Positions 25,595 through 35,186 of a stretch of 64,000 bases of DNA are shown one piece after another (within the stretch, counting starts at the first letter, position 1; every line of letters starts with the position of its first letter). The stretch comes from Planococcus sp. ISL-109 (GTDB lineage: Bacteria > Bacillota > Bacilli > Bacillales_A > Planococcaceae). The stretch lies in NCBI RefSeq assembly GCF_018613655.1, contig NZ_JAGGPW010000004.1, forward strand, positions 648,627 through 712,626, given 5' to 3'. Below the pieces are notes generated by a model. It did no database searches, was not told the DNA's origin, and worked only from the letters and a program-made list of their open reading frames with translations. The translations under genes and the position numbers were made by a program.

Positions 25595-27190
25595 TTAATT
25601 GACTTTCTTGCCGCCGCCCCAGTACATTTCGCGCAGCTGGAACTTCTGGAGCTTCCCTGTTGCCGTTTTCGGCAAGGATTCCACAAAGTCGACAGATTTC
25701 GGCACTTTAAAGCGCGACATGTTCTCGCGCGTATAGTCGAGGATTTCTTTTTCCGTCACATCCGCGCCTTTATGCAGGACGATGATCGCCTTTGGCACTT
25801 CGCCCCATTTTTCATCCGGTACCGCAATGACCGCCACTTCCGCAATCGCCGGGTGTTTATAAAGAACCCCTTCGATTTCGGTCGAGGAGATGTTTTCCCC
25901 TCCGGAAATGATCATGTCTTTGATGCGGTCCTGGATTTCGATAAAGCCGTCCGGATGCGTCACAGCCAAATCGCCTGTATAGAACCAGCCGTCGCGAATC
26001 GCTTCCGCAGTTTTTTCCGGGTCTTTGTAATAGCCCGCCATGACGACATTGCCGCGGGTGATGATTTCCCCGAGTTCTTTGCCGTTACACGCGACTTCAC
26101 GCCCGTCTTCCTGGTTGACGACTTTCGTTTCGCCATTGAACGCCAGCTCAATGCCTTGGCGCGCTTTAATGCTCGCTTGTGCGTCCGCATCGAGTGCGTC
26201 GAATTCATTTTTCCATTCGCAATACAGAATGAACGGAGACGTCTCCGTCAACCCGTAGACGTGCATCATGTTGAGGCCGAGCGTCTTCTGGGCTTTGGCG
26301 ATCAATGCCGCAGCAGGCGGTGCGCCGGCTGTCCCCATGCGGATCTTCGTCTTCAGCTCGATGTCACCCGCTTTCGGTTCGTTGACGAGCATGTTGACGA
26401 CCGTCGGTGCGCCGCACAGCGAAGTGATGCCGTGGCTTTCAAACAGATCGAGGATAAGTGGCGGATCGACTTTCCGCAGGCAGACATGTGTCGCACCGGC
26501 CGCGGTGATCGCCCACACGCCGCCCCAGCCGTTCGTATGGAACATCGGCAAAGTATGCAAATAGACGTCATCGTATTTGATCTCCAAATGATGCAGGAAA
26601 TTCGCGCCGTTCAAATAATTCGTCCGGTGCGTCTGCATGACCCCTTTTGGATTCGACGTTGTGCCACTTGTGTAATTGAGCGACAGCATCTGGTTCTCAT
26701 CAAGTTCCACTTCAGGAAGGCGGTCTTCGTCTCCTACCGTCCCGATGAACTCTTCGTAATCGACACCGGTGAGGTCCGTCTCGTGCCCTTCAGCCGGCGT
26801 GATGATGTATTTCTCAATCGGTAGTTCATCTTTAATGCTTTCGATGATCTTCGCGTATTCCGCATCGACGATGAGCACCTTCGCGTCGCTGTGCTTGATG
26901 ATATACGCCAGGTCTTTGCCGGACAGGCGGTAATTGAGCGGCACGATGACCGCCCCAAGCGGCGTGATGCCGTAAAACGCCTCCAGCATGTAATGTGTAT
27001 TCGGCAGCATGACCGCGACGTGCTCTTTTTCTTTGATGCCTGCGTTATGTAGGGCGATCCCGAGTTGGTCGGCACGCCGTGAAAATTCCTTGTACGTAAA
27101 TCGCTTGTCCCCGTCAATGACGGCTACTTTTTCCGGGTAATACTTTGTTGCGCGCCGTTTCCAGTCTAGTGGTGTCAATGGTACGATCAT
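25595..27190 (-). CDS. Acyl-CoA synthetase (AMP-binding, fatty-acid CoA ligase type)
   Basis: 531 residues of the ANL adenylating superfamily. The P-loop-like motif is Y-T-S-G-T-T-S-N-P-K-G-V near residue 173, the adenine motif Y-G-L-T-E-T-S-P near 314, the W-F-Y-T-G-D-L hinge motif near 408, and the catalytic lysine is in T-A-T-G-K-L-Q near 512. It activates a carboxylic acid, probably a medium or long fatty acid, with ATP and CoA. It has its own consensus promoter and is convergent with the VTT gene. Confidence 0.9.
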   Translation of the reverse strand: MIVPLTPLDWKRRATKYYPEKVAVIDGDKRFTYKEFSRRADQLGIALHNAGIKEKEHVAVMLPNTHYMLEAFYGITPLGAVIVPLNYRLSGKDLAYIIKHSDAKVLIVDAEYAKIIESIKDELPIEKYIITPAEGHETDLTGVDYEEFIGTVGDEDRLPEVELDENQMLSLNYTSGTTSNPKGVMQTHRTNYLNGANFLHHLEIKYDDVYLHTLPMFHTNGWGGVWAITAAGATHVCLRKVDPPLILDLFESHGITSLCGAPTVVNMLVNEPKAGDIELKTKIRMGTAGAPPAAALIAKAQKTLGLNMMHVYGLTETSPFILYCEWKNEFDALDADAQASIKARQGIELAFNGETKVVNQEDGREVACNGKELGEIITRGNVVMAGYYKDPEKTAEAIRDGWFYTGDLAVTHPDGFIEIQDRIKDMIISGGENISSTEIEGVLYKHPAIAEVAVIAVPDEKWGEVPKAIIVLHKGADVTEKEILDYTRENMSRFKVPKSVDFVESLPKTATGKLQKFQLREMYWGGGKKVN

Positions 27191-27236
27191 TTTGAAAACC
27201 CCTCTCGTGTCTCTTGTTTTCAGCTGTTATATATCA

Positions 27237-27265
27237 AGTATAGAAAGGCTGGGACAGGCTGTCAA
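27237..27265 (-). promoter_or_regulatory. SigA promoter of acyl-CoA synthetase
   Basis: On the minus strand TTGACA, 17 bases, TATACT; very close to consensus, 47 bases ahead of the start codon. Confidence 0.8.
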
Positions 27266-27401
27266 CGGAAGTTTCCGAATTGGCGAAAAAATGAAACAAT
27301 GCAAACTTTGTGTTATAGGACAAGTTTTTTGCCACTCTTTCCTCTCGTGTGTCTTCATTTACGCTTGAGCGGCTGTCATACCGGGCAAAAAGCGGCACAG
27401 A

Positions 27402-27962
27402 TTATTCCACGGACGCCGTGTGCTCGTAGTCGATTGCCAGAATCGCCAAATAATCGGTGTCTTCATAGACGCCGTTCATCCGGAACTCCTGCTTGAACCG
27501 CCCTTCAAAAGCCATGCCGGCCTTCTGCAGGACGTTTCGAGACGCCGGGTTCCGTACCAGGCAGCGGCCGAATAGGCGGTTCAGCCCATGTTGCGTAAAG
27601 GCGATTTCCACTAGTTTCCGGCAAGCTTCGGTCGCATAGCCTTTTCCCCATTCCGCAGAATCGATAAAATAGCCGATTTCCCCCGACTGATGGGTTTGGG
27701 AAATGTTCACCAAGCCGCAATTGCCGATATAGCGCGACGGTTCCTCTTTCGTAAAAACGGCGTATTCATAAGCACTCCCGAGTTCAAAGCTTTTCTGCAA
27801 ATAGGCAAGCCAGCCGTCAACTTGTTTGCGTGGATACGGATGTGGAATCATCAGCATCATATCCGCGATTTCTTTTTGGCGGACGACTTCATAGACGGCT
27901 TCCGCCATATGGTCTTTATACGGCTTTAACAACAGCCGCTCCGTTTCGAGTATGGTGGTCAT
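27402..27962 (-). CDS. GNAT acetyltransferase, RimJ/RimL type
   Basis: 186 residues from ATG 27962, chosen because AGGAGG lies seven bases before it; the open frame continues upstream to 28154 without a ribosome site. Begins T-I-L-E-T-E-R-L-L-L-K-P, and carries the acetyl-CoA loop W-G-K-G-Y-A-T-E-A near residue 109 and N-x-A-S-R-N-V-L-Q-K-A-G-M near 145. It acetylates an amino group on a protein or small molecule; the target is unknown. Confidence 0.87.
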   Translation of the reverse strand: MTTILETERLLLKPYKDHMAEAVYEVVRQKEIADMMLMIPHPYPRKQVDGWLAYLQKSFELGSAYEYAVFTKEEPSRYIGNCGLVNISQTHQSGEIGYFIDSAEWGKGYATEACRKLVEIAFTQHGLNRLFGRCLVRNPASRNVLQKAGMAFEGRFKQEFRMNGVYEDTDYLAILAIDYEHTASVE

Positions 27963-28294
27963 AAACGTGCCTCCTGTCCTATAGAGGATCATCCTTAAAT
28001 ACCAGCTTGCAGCACCTCTCTGTTCCTCTTTGACATATATGCAGCCTGTTCCTGCCCATTCAGTGGATTTTGTTCTTCTATTGAAGGATTCTCGGAATAT
28101 TGTGTTCAATTGTTTTTGTTTTTCTTCTTTTTGACATTTGAATAGCAATTGCAAAAACAGGAGCTGTGTTTAATTCTCTATTCAATCTTATTATTCATAA
28201 ATAACTAGGGTTTTGAAATTCTCCAATATTTATTCATTTGTTTATTTATCTAAAAGTGACAAGGATTCGCTAGTCAATAACGGTGATTCCAAAA
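27963..28294. other. Gene-free stretch upstream of the acetyltransferase
   Basis: 332 bases between the GNAT start and the parC terminator. It holds the AGGAGG ribosome site at its left end and is AT-rich from 28070 to 28290; no promoter is convincing and no small gene is seen. Confidence 0.5.
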
Positions 28295-28332
28295 AAAAAG
28301 ACGCTGAATGAATTACTCATTCAGCGTCTTTT
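28295..28332 (-). terminator. Terminator of parEC
   Basis: AAAGACGCTGAATGA with its exact complement and flanking A- and T-runs. Confidence 0.9.
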
Positions 28333-28336
28333 AGAA

Positions 28337-30763
28337 TTACTGTTTTTTTGGAATGCGGTGAGCTGCGATCACTTCACCGTCCGATGACTCGTCGGCAATA
28401 AACGAACCATTGGAGTAGCGATCGACAGCTTTCAGGCGGCCCGGCGCAATCGAAATGCGCAAGCCTTTTGCCGTTTCGAGCATAATTTCATCCTTGCCGG
28501 TCGTGCCGAGTACGGCGACGACGCGGTGGGGATTGGATTTCAATTCACGCAGCATGATGACGCCGCGTTTGGCCCGGCTGCCGCTTTCGAATTCAGTGAG
28601 TTTCATTTTCTTTGCAGCCCCGCGTTGTGTGGTTAAGACGAGGTCTTGCGAAATGTTCGGGTCGAGCATGACGGCAGAGACTGTTTCATCCCCGTCTTTT
28701 AAGTTGAGCCCTTTGACGCCGGCGGTGCGAAGTCCGGTGATTGGTACTTCATCGAGTGGAAAACGGACGCCATATGCCATTTGAGTAGCCAAAAACAGCT
28801 CGGTTTCGGTTGTTGCAAGCCCTACAAAGATCATTTCGTCGTCTTTTTTCAAGTTCATCGTCTTAATCGCCCGTGAGTAACGCTGCACGTGGTAGTCTTT
28901 GAGCGCCGAACGCTTGACTTGGCCGAATTTCGACACCGTTAGAATGGTTGCCTCCTGGTCGAAGTCTTCAAATGGAAACACTGCGATGACCGATTCCTTC
29001 GAATCCAAGGTGACGACGCTCGATAAATGCTGGCCGAGGTCTTTCCACTTGATGTCCGGCAATTCATTGACCGGTTGGAACACGAAATTGCCGCCGGAAG
29101 TGAAGATCAACACGGTATGCTGCGTATTGAGAGTGCCTTCAAACAACAGATGATCGCTGTTTTTCATGGCGAAATCTTTGCCATTCGATGCGGCATGGGA
29201 GCGGGTGCTGGTCCGCTTTACGTAGCCCTCTTTCGTTACGGTGACAATTACTTCTTCGCTTGGAATCATGATTTCGCGCGTGATAGTCAATTCCTCGATC
29301 TTTTCTTCAATTTCAGAGCGGCGCGGTTCCGCAAATTGCTTGCGTATGTCCTGTAACTCTTTTTTGATGATGTTTTTCAGTTTCGTGGCACTCGTCAAAA
29401 TGCCCGTCAGTTCTGCGATGCGTTTCCGCAGTTCTTCTTCTTCTTTTTGCAGTTCGGAAATGTCGGTATTCGTAAGGCGGTAGAGCTGCAAGGAGACGAT
29501 TGCTTCTGCTTGCGGCTCGGAAAACCCGAATTTCTCGATCAAATTGTTTTTGGCATCCCGCTTGTCTTTCGACGCGCGGATCGTTTTGATCACTTTATCG
29601 AGAATCGATAAGGCTTTGATCAAGCCTTCGACAATGTGCATCCGGTCGCTCGCTTTTTGCAGGTCAAACTCCGAGCGTTTCGTCACGACTTCCTTCTGGT
29701 GTTCGATATAAGCATCGAGCATCGTCGGCAAGGTCATCATCGTCGGACGGCGGCGGTAAATCGCCACCATATTGAAGTTGTAGCTGATTTGGAGATCGGT
29801 GTTTTTATACAAATAATTCAGGATGCCGGCTGCCTGTACTTCTTTTTTCAGCTCGATGACGATGCGCAGGCCGGTTCGGTCAGATTCATCGCGTACTTCG
29901 GAAATGCCCTCAAGTTTGCGGTCAAAGCGGTGATCGTCAATTTTCTTGATGAGGCTCGCTTTGTTCACTTCGAACGGAATTTCCGTAACGACGATTTGTT
30001 CCTTGCCGCCTTTTAACGGCTCTACTGCTGCTTTTGAACGGACGGCGATTTTGCCACGTCCGGTTTCGTATGCTTTTCGTATGCCATCGACGCCTTGGAT
30101 GATGCCGCCGGTCGGAAAATCCGGCCCTTTTAAAACGGTCATCAGTTCATCAATCGACGCATCCGGCTTATCGATGCGCATGAGTACCGCATCGAGTGCT
30201 TCGTGCAAAGCATGCGGCGGAATATCGGTCGCGTAACCCGCTGAAATTCCAGTTGAACCGTTGACGAGCAAATTCGGGAAACGCGCCGGCAGGACCGTCG
30301 GCTCAACATCCGCGTCGTCGAAATTCGGAATGAATTCGACGGTGCGTTTCTCGATATCGCGCAGCAGTTCACCGGAAATTGCGGACAGCCGCGCTTCCGT
30401 ATAACGCATCGCAGCTGGAGAATCCCCGTCCATCGAACCGTTATTACCGTGCATTTCCACGAGCATGTGGCGGACTTTCCAGTCTTGGCTGAGCCGTACC
30501 ATTGCTTCGTAAACGGAGCTATCGCCGTGCGGGTGATAGTTGCCGATGACGTTCCCGACCGTTTTGGCGGATTTGCGGAACGCTTTATCGTTGGTGTTGC
30601 CTTCGTGGTACATTGCATACAAAATCCGGCGCTGGACAGGTTTCAATCCGTCGCGGGCATCCGGCAAGGCACGGTCTTGGATGATGTATTTGCTGTAGCG
30701 GCCAAACCGATCGCCGATGACTTCTTCTAAGGGCAGATCCTGGAAACGTTCGGTTTGTGTCAT
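28337..30763 (-). CDS. parC: DNA topoisomerase IV subunit A
   Basis: 808 residues. Type IIA topoisomerase subunit that breaks and rejoins DNA to unlink daughter chromosomes. The quinolone-region [11 protein letters not shown] (residues about 78-88) precedes the catalytic tyrosine in [10 protein letters not shown] near 120. The C-terminal half carries the beta-pinwheel repeats; no GyrA-box Q-R-R-G-G-R-G was seen, consistent with ParC and not GyrA. Adjacent to and overlapping parE by four bases. Confidence 0.97.
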   Translation of the reverse strand: MTQTERFQDLPLEEVIGDRFGRYSKYIIQDRALPDARDGLKPVQRRILYAMYHEGNTNDKAFRKSAKTVGNVIGNYHPHGDSSVYEAMVRLSQDWKVRHMLVEMHGNNGSMDGDSPAAMRYTEARLSAISGELLRDIEKRTVEFIPNFDDADVEPTVLPARFPNLLVNGSTGISAGYATDIPPHALHEALDAVLMRIDKPDASIDELMTVLKGPDFPTGGIIQGVDGIRKAYETGRGKIAVRSKAAVEPLKGGKEQIVVTEIPFEVNKASLIKKIDDHRFDRKLEGISEVRDESDRTGLRIVIELKKEVQAAGILNYLYKNTDLQISYNFNMVAIYRRRPTMMTLPTMLDAYIEHQKEVVTKRSEFDLQKASDRMHIVEGLIKALSILDKVIKTIRASKDKRDAKNNLIEKFGFSEPQAEAIVSLQLYRLTNTDISELQKEEEELRKRIAELTGILTSATKLKNIIKKELQDIRKQFAEPRRSEIEEKIEELTITREIMIPSEEVIVTVTKEGYVKRTSTRSHAASNGKDFAMKNSDHLLFEGTLNTQHTVLIFTSGGNFVFQPVNELPDIKWKDLGQHLSSVVTLDSKESVIAVFPFEDFDQEATILTVSKFGQVKRSALKDYHVQRYSRAIKTMNLKKDDEMIFVGLATTETELFLATQMAYGVRFPLDEVPITGLRTAGVKGLNLKDGDETVSAVMLDPNISQDLVLTTQRGAAKKMKLTEFESGSRAKRGVIMLRELKSNPHRVVAVLGTTGKDEIMLETAKGLRISIAPGRLKAVDRYSNGSFIADESSDGEVIAAHRIPKKQ

Positions 30764-32730
30764 ACGAGTTCCTCCTCAGCGTGAATCAAATCATTTTCTA
30801 AGATGTTGCTGTCGTCCTCTAATCCGAAGTCGACGTTGTTTTCGATCCATCTGCGGCGCGGTTCGACTTTATCGCCCATCAATGTCGTGATGCGGCGTTC
30901 GGCGCGCGCCCCGTCTTCGATCATGACGCGGATCAAGGTGCGCGATTCCGGGTTCATGGTCGTCTCCCATAATTGGTCGGCGTTCATTTCCCCGAGACCT
31001 TTGTAGCGCTGGAGCATATATCCTTTGCCGACTTTTTTGATCGATGCATCCAGGTCCGCTTCAGTCCACGCATAATCGACAACTTCTTTTTTGCCTACGC
31101 CCTTGGATACTTTGTAGAGCGGCGGAAGTGCAATGAACACTTTGCCCGCTTCGATGAGTGGTTTCATGTAGCGGTAGAAAAACGTCAGCAGCAGCACTTG
31201 GATGTGTGCGCCGTCGGTATCGGCATCGGTCATGATGATGACTTTGTTGTAGGCGATATCGGCCACAGAGAAATCCGATGACACCCCGCCGCCGATGGCA
31301 TGGATGATCGTTGCGATTTCTTCATTTTTCATTATATCTTCGAGTTTCGCTTTTTCGGTGTTGACGACTTTCCCGCGCAGCGGCAAAATCGCCTGGAACG
31401 TCCGGTCGCGGCCTTGTTTCGCCGAACCGCCCGCTGAGTCGCCCTCGACCAAATACAATTCGTTCTTTTTGGCGTTGCGCGACTGTGCCGGCGTCAGTTT
31501 TCCGGACAGCAGTGAATCGGATTTTTTGCGTTTTTTGCCGTTGCGCGCATCTTCCCGCGCTTTTCGTGCGGCGAGGCGCGCCTGTGACGCACGGATTGCT
31601 TTTCGGACGAGGGATGCGCTATGTTCTGCGTTTTCCTCGAGGAAATACATCAACTGCTGGGAGATGACCGCATCGACGGCACTGCGGGCTATGCTTGTGC
31701 CGAGCTTGCTTTTCGTCTGCCCTTCAAACTGCAGCAAAGCTTCCGGAATGCGCACGGAAACGATCGCAGCTAAACCTTCCCGTATGTCGGAGCCTTCAAG
31801 GTTTTTATCTTTGTCTTTTAAGAGATTGATTTTTCGTGCGTAATCGTTGAACACACGGGTCATCGCGGCTTTGGCGCCGGTTTCATGCGTACCGCCGTCG
31901 CGCGTTCGGACATTGTTGACGAACGACAGGATGGTTTCGGAATAGCCGTCATTGAACTGGAACGCGAATTCCACTTCCAAGCTGTCGCTTTGCCCTTCCA
32001 TATAGGCGACCTTATGCAGCACGTCTTTTTCTTCGTTCAAGTATTCGACGAACGCTTCAATGCCCGTTTCGTAGTAAAAGCTTTCGCTCGTGTCGGTGCG
32101 CTCGTCGAGCAATTCGATTGTCGTGCCTTTCATGAGAAACGCCGATTCGCGCAAGCGCTCGCTTAGCGTATCGTAATTGTATTTCGAAATGGAAAAAATC
32201 GTTTCATCGGGCAGGAAATGGATCAACGTGCCAGTTTCCTTCGTTTTGCCGATTTCTTCTAACGTGGTGGCAGGTTTACCACCGTTTTCAAAACGCTGGC
32301 GGTATTTGCGGCCATCGCGGTGGATCGTCACTTCCAAAAAGCTCGATAAGGCATTGACGACAGATGCGCCGACGCCGTGAAGCCCGCCGCTTGTCTTATA
32401 GCCGCCTTGGCCGAATTTACCGCCAGCATGGAGCACCGTCAAAATAACTTCCGGAGTCGGTTTGCCACTTCTGTGCATTCCCGTCGGCATGCCGCGGCCG
32501 AAGTCGCGGACGCTGATGCTATTGTCTTTGTGGATGATCACCGTAATGCGGTCACCAAATCCGGCTAGTGCTTCATCGACCGAGTTGTCGACGATTTCGT
32601 AGACCAAATGATGAAGCCCTCGGGTATCGGTCGAACCGATATACATCCCCGGACGTTTTCGTACAGCATCCAGCCCTTCTAGAACTTGGATTGCCTCTTC
32701 GTTGTATGCCGTGCTGTTCGTTTTAGCCAT
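30760..32730 (-). CDS. parE: DNA topoisomerase IV subunit B
   Basis: 656 residues. The GHKL ATPase domain shows R-P-G-M-Y-I-G-S-T near residue 26, E-I-V-D-N-S-V-D-E near 45, D-x-G-R-G-M-P and G-G-L-H-G-V-G-A-S near 113. The Toprim domain has L-V-E-G-D-S-A-G-G near 430 and D-A-D-T-D-G-A-H near 508. It powers the ParC strand-passage reaction. ATG follows GGAGGG; a LexA box lies 15-28 bases upstream. Confidence 0.97.
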   Translation of the reverse strand: MAKTNSTAYNEEAIQVLEGLDAVRKRPGMYIGSTDTRGLHHLVYEIVDNSVDEALAGFGDRITVIIHKDNSISVRDFGRGMPTGMHRSGKPTPEVILTVLHAGGKFGQGGYKTSGGLHGVGASVVNALSSFLEVTIHRDGRKYRQRFENGGKPATTLEEIGKTKETGTLIHFLPDETIFSISKYNYDTLSERLRESAFLMKGTTIELLDERTDTSESFYYETGIEAFVEYLNEEKDVLHKVAYMEGQSDSLEVEFAFQFNDGYSETILSFVNNVRTRDGGTHETGAKAAMTRVFNDYARKINLLKDKDKNLEGSDIREGLAAIVSVRIPEALLQFEGQTKSKLGTSIARSAVDAVISQQLMYFLEENAEHSASLVRKAIRASQARLAARKAREDARNGKKRKKSDSLLSGKLTPAQSRNAKKNELYLVEGDSAGGSAKQGRDRTFQAILPLRGKVVNTEKAKLEDIMKNEEIATIIHAIGGGVSSDFSVADIAYNKVIIMTDADTDGAHIQVLLLTFFYRYMKPLIEAGKVFIALPPLYKVSKGVGKKEVVDYAWTEADLDASIKKVGKGYMLQRYKGLGEMNADQLWETTMNPESRTLIRVMIEDGARAERRITTLMGDKVEPRRRWIENNVDFGLEDDSNILENDLIHAEEELV

Positions 32731-32744
32731 CTATTTCCCTCCAG

Positions 32745-32758
32745 CAAACATTTGTTCG
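32745..32758. promoter_or_regulatory. LexA (SOS) operator of parEC
   Basis: CGAACAAATGTTTG on the minus strand fits the Bacillus LexA consensus CGAACRNRYGTTYG at every position and lies between the parE start and its likely -10 region. parEC is part of the SOS regulon in B. subtilis. Confidence 0.75.
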
Positions 32759-32847
32759 TATACTCTCTTCTTTTAATCGTATGCCATTTGTGCCGTTCCT
32801 GTCAATGTTCATAGAAAAAGAGCGCTAGGCGCCCTTCGTGAAACCTG

Positions 32848-33255
32848 CTATTTCAAGATGGCATGTTCGACTTTGATGCAACGGTCCATGATTACCGTAT
32901 AGCCTGCTTCTGTAAGGCGGTTGAACACTGCTTCATCCACCACATTGAGCTGCGTCCAAAATACCGGAGCATCGACCTTGAGAAAATTTTCTGCAAGACC
33001 GGGCAAAAATTCGCTGCGGCGAAACACATTGACGATGTCGACCGGTTCCGGGATGTCCTGAAGCGTGGCATAGCTTTTCTCGCCAAGCACTCTATCCGTC
33101 TGCGGATTGACCGGGATAATGCGGTAGCCTGCATCTTGCATCGCTTTTGATACCATATAGGACGTGCGCATCGGATTCGGGCTCAGTCCGACCACAGCAA
33201 TGGTTTTGGCATTGTCTAGCACTTCTTTGATTTCTGTGCGGTCTGGGTTTTTCAA
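32848..33255 (-). CDS. CoA-binding domain protein (YneT-like)
   Basis: 135 residues from TTG 33255, seven bases after CAGGTG; this start gives the same length as I recall for B. subtilis YneT, while the open frame runs on to 33408 without homology. The Rossmann-like CoA-binding domain has T-I-A-V-V-G-L-S-P-N near residue 14 and Y-R-I-I-P-V-N-P near 42, and ends D-R-C-I-K-V-E-H. Function is unknown; it is kept next to plsY and parEC in Bacillales. Confidence 0.85.
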   Translation of the reverse strand: MKNPDRTEIKEVLDNAKTIAVVGLSPNPMRTSYMVSKAMQDAGYRIIPVNPQTDRVLGEKSYATLQDIPEPVDIVNVFRRSEFLPGLAENFLKVDAPVFWTQLNVVDEAVFNRLTEAGYTVIMDRCIKVEHAILK

Positions 33256-33389
33256 CAAAATCACCTGTCCTTTTAGTCTATCATACATGAAACGCGCACG
33301 TTTGTTGAATAATCCGCCATCTATTGTTTCTGTCTCAAGGCTCATGGTAAACTGTAGAAAAGAAACCTGCACCCACAAAGGAGTCAGCC

Positions 33390-33980
33390 ATGGATATTTT
33401 TCTTCCACTCATTATCGCTTATCTACTCGGATCCATCCCTTCTGCGTTATGGATCGGAAAACTGTTTTACAACACCGATGTCCGGACCAAAGGAAGCGGC
33501 AACCTCGGGGCTACCAATACGTTTCGCGTACTCGGGCCGAAAGCCGGCTTGATCGTCACCGTGCTGGATATTTTAAAAGGCACCGCTGCTACACTGCTGC
33601 CGCTGATCATCACAACGGACGTCCACCCGCTCATTTTAGGGGTTGTCGCCGTTATCGGCCATATGTTTCCAGTATTCGCCCGCTTTAAAGGGGGCAAAGC
33701 GGTCGCCACGTCCGGCGGCATTCTGTTGGGGTACCAATGGCCGCTGTTTTTACTCGCCGTTGCCGTCTTGTTGATCGCCTTGAAAATCACCAAAATGGTG
33801 TCATTGTCGTCGATCATTCTAGCGGTAGTGTCGGTCATTTATACGATCATCTATACCTTCTATACCGAAGATTACCTGTTCTTGGCCGTGATACTTACGC
33901 TCGCTACGTTCATCATTTACCGTCACCGTGCGAATATCGCGAGAATTCGCGCGGGCACCGAACCGAAGATCAAGTGGTAG
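33390..33980 (+). CDS. plsY: Glycerol-3-phosphate acyltransferase PlsY
   Basis: 196 residues, five membrane segments. Family motifs: L-G-S-I-P-S-A near residue 12, [10 protein letters not shown] near 31 and the G-H[16 protein letters not shown] loop near 90-108. PlsY uses acyl-phosphate to acylate glycerol-3-phosphate, the first step of phospholipid synthesis at the membrane. Equivalent to yneS of B. subtilis. ATG at 33390 follows AAAGGAG. Divergent from the yneT-like gene. Confidence 0.96.
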   Translation: MDIFLPLIIAYLLGSIPSALWIGKLFYNTDVRTKGSGNLGATNTFRVLGPKAGLIVTVLDILKGTAATLLPLIITTDVHPLILGVVAVIGHMFPVFARFKGGKAVATSGGILLGYQWPLFLLAVAVLLIALKITKMVSLSSIILAVVSVIYTIIYTFYTEDYLFLAVILTLATFIIYRHRANIARIRAGTEPKIKW

Positions 33981-34001
33981 ACACCGAAAGGACGTGTTTG
34001 T

Positions 34002-34298
34002 ATGAAGATCCATTTAAGCAAGGATGCAATGGATTGGTTCCGCGAAGAAATGGAAGTTGAACCAGGAGAAGCGGTGCGGTTTTTTGTCCGCTACGGGGGT
34101 TCCGGATTGCAGCCCGGCTTTTCGCTCGGCGTCACGAAAGACAGACCGTATGAAGCGACTGTCCGCCACGAACAGGACGATGTGCTCTATTTTATAGAAG
34201 AAGCGGATCACTGGTATTTCGATGAACATGATCTCCACGTCACAGTGGATGACACACTGGATGAATTGAGTTATTCATACGGACAAAAAGAAGCATGA
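34002..34298 (+). CDS. HesB/IscA-fold protein (YneR-like), cysteine-free
   Basis: 98 residues of the YneR-type HesB/IscA-like fold, recognisable by the order plsY-yneR and by F-F-V-R-Y-G-G-S-G-L-Q-P-G-F-S-L-G. True A-type iron-sulfur carriers have three conserved cysteines; this protein has none, so it is unlikely to carry a cluster in the usual way. ATG is 21 bases after plsY and behind AAAGGACGTG. Ends at a shared terminator. Confidence 0.85.
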   Translation: MKIHLSKDAMDWFREEMEVEPGEAVRFFVRYGGSGLQPGFSLGVTKDRPYEATVRHEQDDVLYFIEEADHWYFDEHDLHVTVDDTLDELSYSYGQKEA

Positions 34299-34326
34299 CG
34301 CTAAATTGCGTCACGCTTCTTTTTTA
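34289..34326. terminator. Bidirectional terminator
   Basis: AGAAGC-ATGACGC hairpin with complement, T-run after, between yneR-like and yneQ-like genes. Confidence 0.85.
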
Positions 34327-34332
34327 TTCATC

Positions 34333-34644
34333 CTAATCACCTATGGTATTAACCAGCTTATTCAGTTGATCGAGCCGCCCTTCTGCTTTTAGGATTTCGG
34401 CTTGTCTTGTGCCGAATAAGTCAAAATGCGGGTAGTCATTCCGCAGATCAAGCCATTCGCGCTGCAGGCCATAGCGGCTGCCCCAGTCGACCAATTTGTC
34501 GATGTCGCAACAGCCGACTTTGGTCACCGTCGTGCAGCCCGGAAAGCGATGGTCGACCCAGTAATGCGTCAAAAACGAAATTTGGCCATTTGTCACATCG
34601 TGCTTCCAGCGTTCCAGCTCAGGTCGTTGGATTCCGAACGCCAT
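34333..34644 (-). CDS. YneQ-like conserved protein
   Basis: 103 residues, soluble. Contains F-L-T-H-Y-W-V-D-H-R-F, V-T-K-V-G-C-C-D-I and Y-P-H-F-D-L-F, which recall B. subtilis YneQ, a protein of unknown function. The invariant-looking histidines and the double cysteine at about 45-46 would suit metal binding, but that is a guess. It overlaps the yneP-like gene by 26 bases, so the two are probably co-transcribed. Confidence 0.75.
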   Translation of the reverse strand: MAFGIQRPELERWKHDVTNGQISFLTHYWVDHRFPGCTTVTKVGCCDIDKLVDWGSRYGLQREWLDLRNDYPHFDLFGTRQAEILKAEGRLDQLNKLVNTIGD

Positions 34645-35071
34645 TCTTGCCCGCCCCCCTCACCACTTCTTTGTATTTTGCGTCCCATGCCGGATCGACT
34701 TTGGCGAGCGGCACCGGACGGAACGTTTCTTTTTTCACGACAACGTGCTCGGAAGTCGCTTTGGCGGCGAGCGTTCCGTCTTCGTGAAGCACCTCGTAGC
34801 CATAAGTCGTCCGCAGGCGGCCGTGCGACTCCACCCAGGTCTTGACGATTGCTTTTGTCCCGTAGCGGAGTGCAGCTTTGTATTGTATGGAGATATCGGT
34901 TACTGGCGATAAAAACCCTTGCGATTCCATCCCGGCGTAAGTAAATCCGAGATCCTCAATCAATTGCGTACGGCCGATCTCGAGCCAGATGAGATAATTG
35001 GCGTGATAGACGACGCCCATCTGGTCGGTTTCCGCATAGCGGATTTCAATTTCTTTTTCACTTATGTACAT
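34619..35071 (-). CDS. Acyl-CoA thioesterase, hotdog fold (YneP-like)
   Basis: 150 residues from ATG 35071, directly behind GAGGTGAGGA; an upstream ATG at 35116 lacks a ribosome site. The 4-hydroxybenzoyl-CoA thioesterase motif I-R-Y-A-E-T-D-Q-M-G-V-V-Y-H-A-N-Y has the catalytic Asp near residue 14. Corresponds in place to B. subtilis yneP, between citB and yneQ. Hydrolyses an acyl-CoA of unknown chain. Confidence 0.88.
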   Translation of the reverse strand: MYISEKEIEIRYAETDQMGVVYHANYLIWLEIGRTQLIEDLGFTYAGMESQGFLSPVTDISIQYKAALRYGTKAIVKTWVESHGRLRTTYGYEVLHEDGTLAAKATSEHVVVKKETFRPVPLAKVDPAWDAKYKEVVRGAGKNGVRNPTT

Positions 35072-35114
35072 GTTCCTCACCTCTCCTCTAGTATACAGGA
35101 CATTTCTTTCAATC

Positions 35115-35149
35115 AAAAAGCACAGGCTCCTGGAGCTTGTGCTTTTTTT
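35115..35149 (-). terminator. Hairpin between aconitase and yneP-like gene
   Basis: AAAGCACAGGCTCC with near-complement GGAGCTTGTGCTTT and long T-run in either direction. Confidence 0.7.
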
Positions 35150-35153
35150 GGCA

Positions 35154-35186
35154 TAAAAAAAGGCCGCCCGGAGGCAGCCTTTCTCT
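35154..35186 (-). terminator. Terminator of aconitase gene
   Basis: AAAGGCTGCC-TCCG-GGCGGCCTTT then seven Ts on the minus strand, directly after the stop codon. Confidence 0.85.

Noticed and set aside
25772-26824. 350-codon open frame antisense to the acyl-CoA synthetase gene
   Set aside because: It mirrors the codon pattern of the real gene, is rich in Arg, Phe and Asp as third-position shadows are, has no ribosome site and no recognisable domain.
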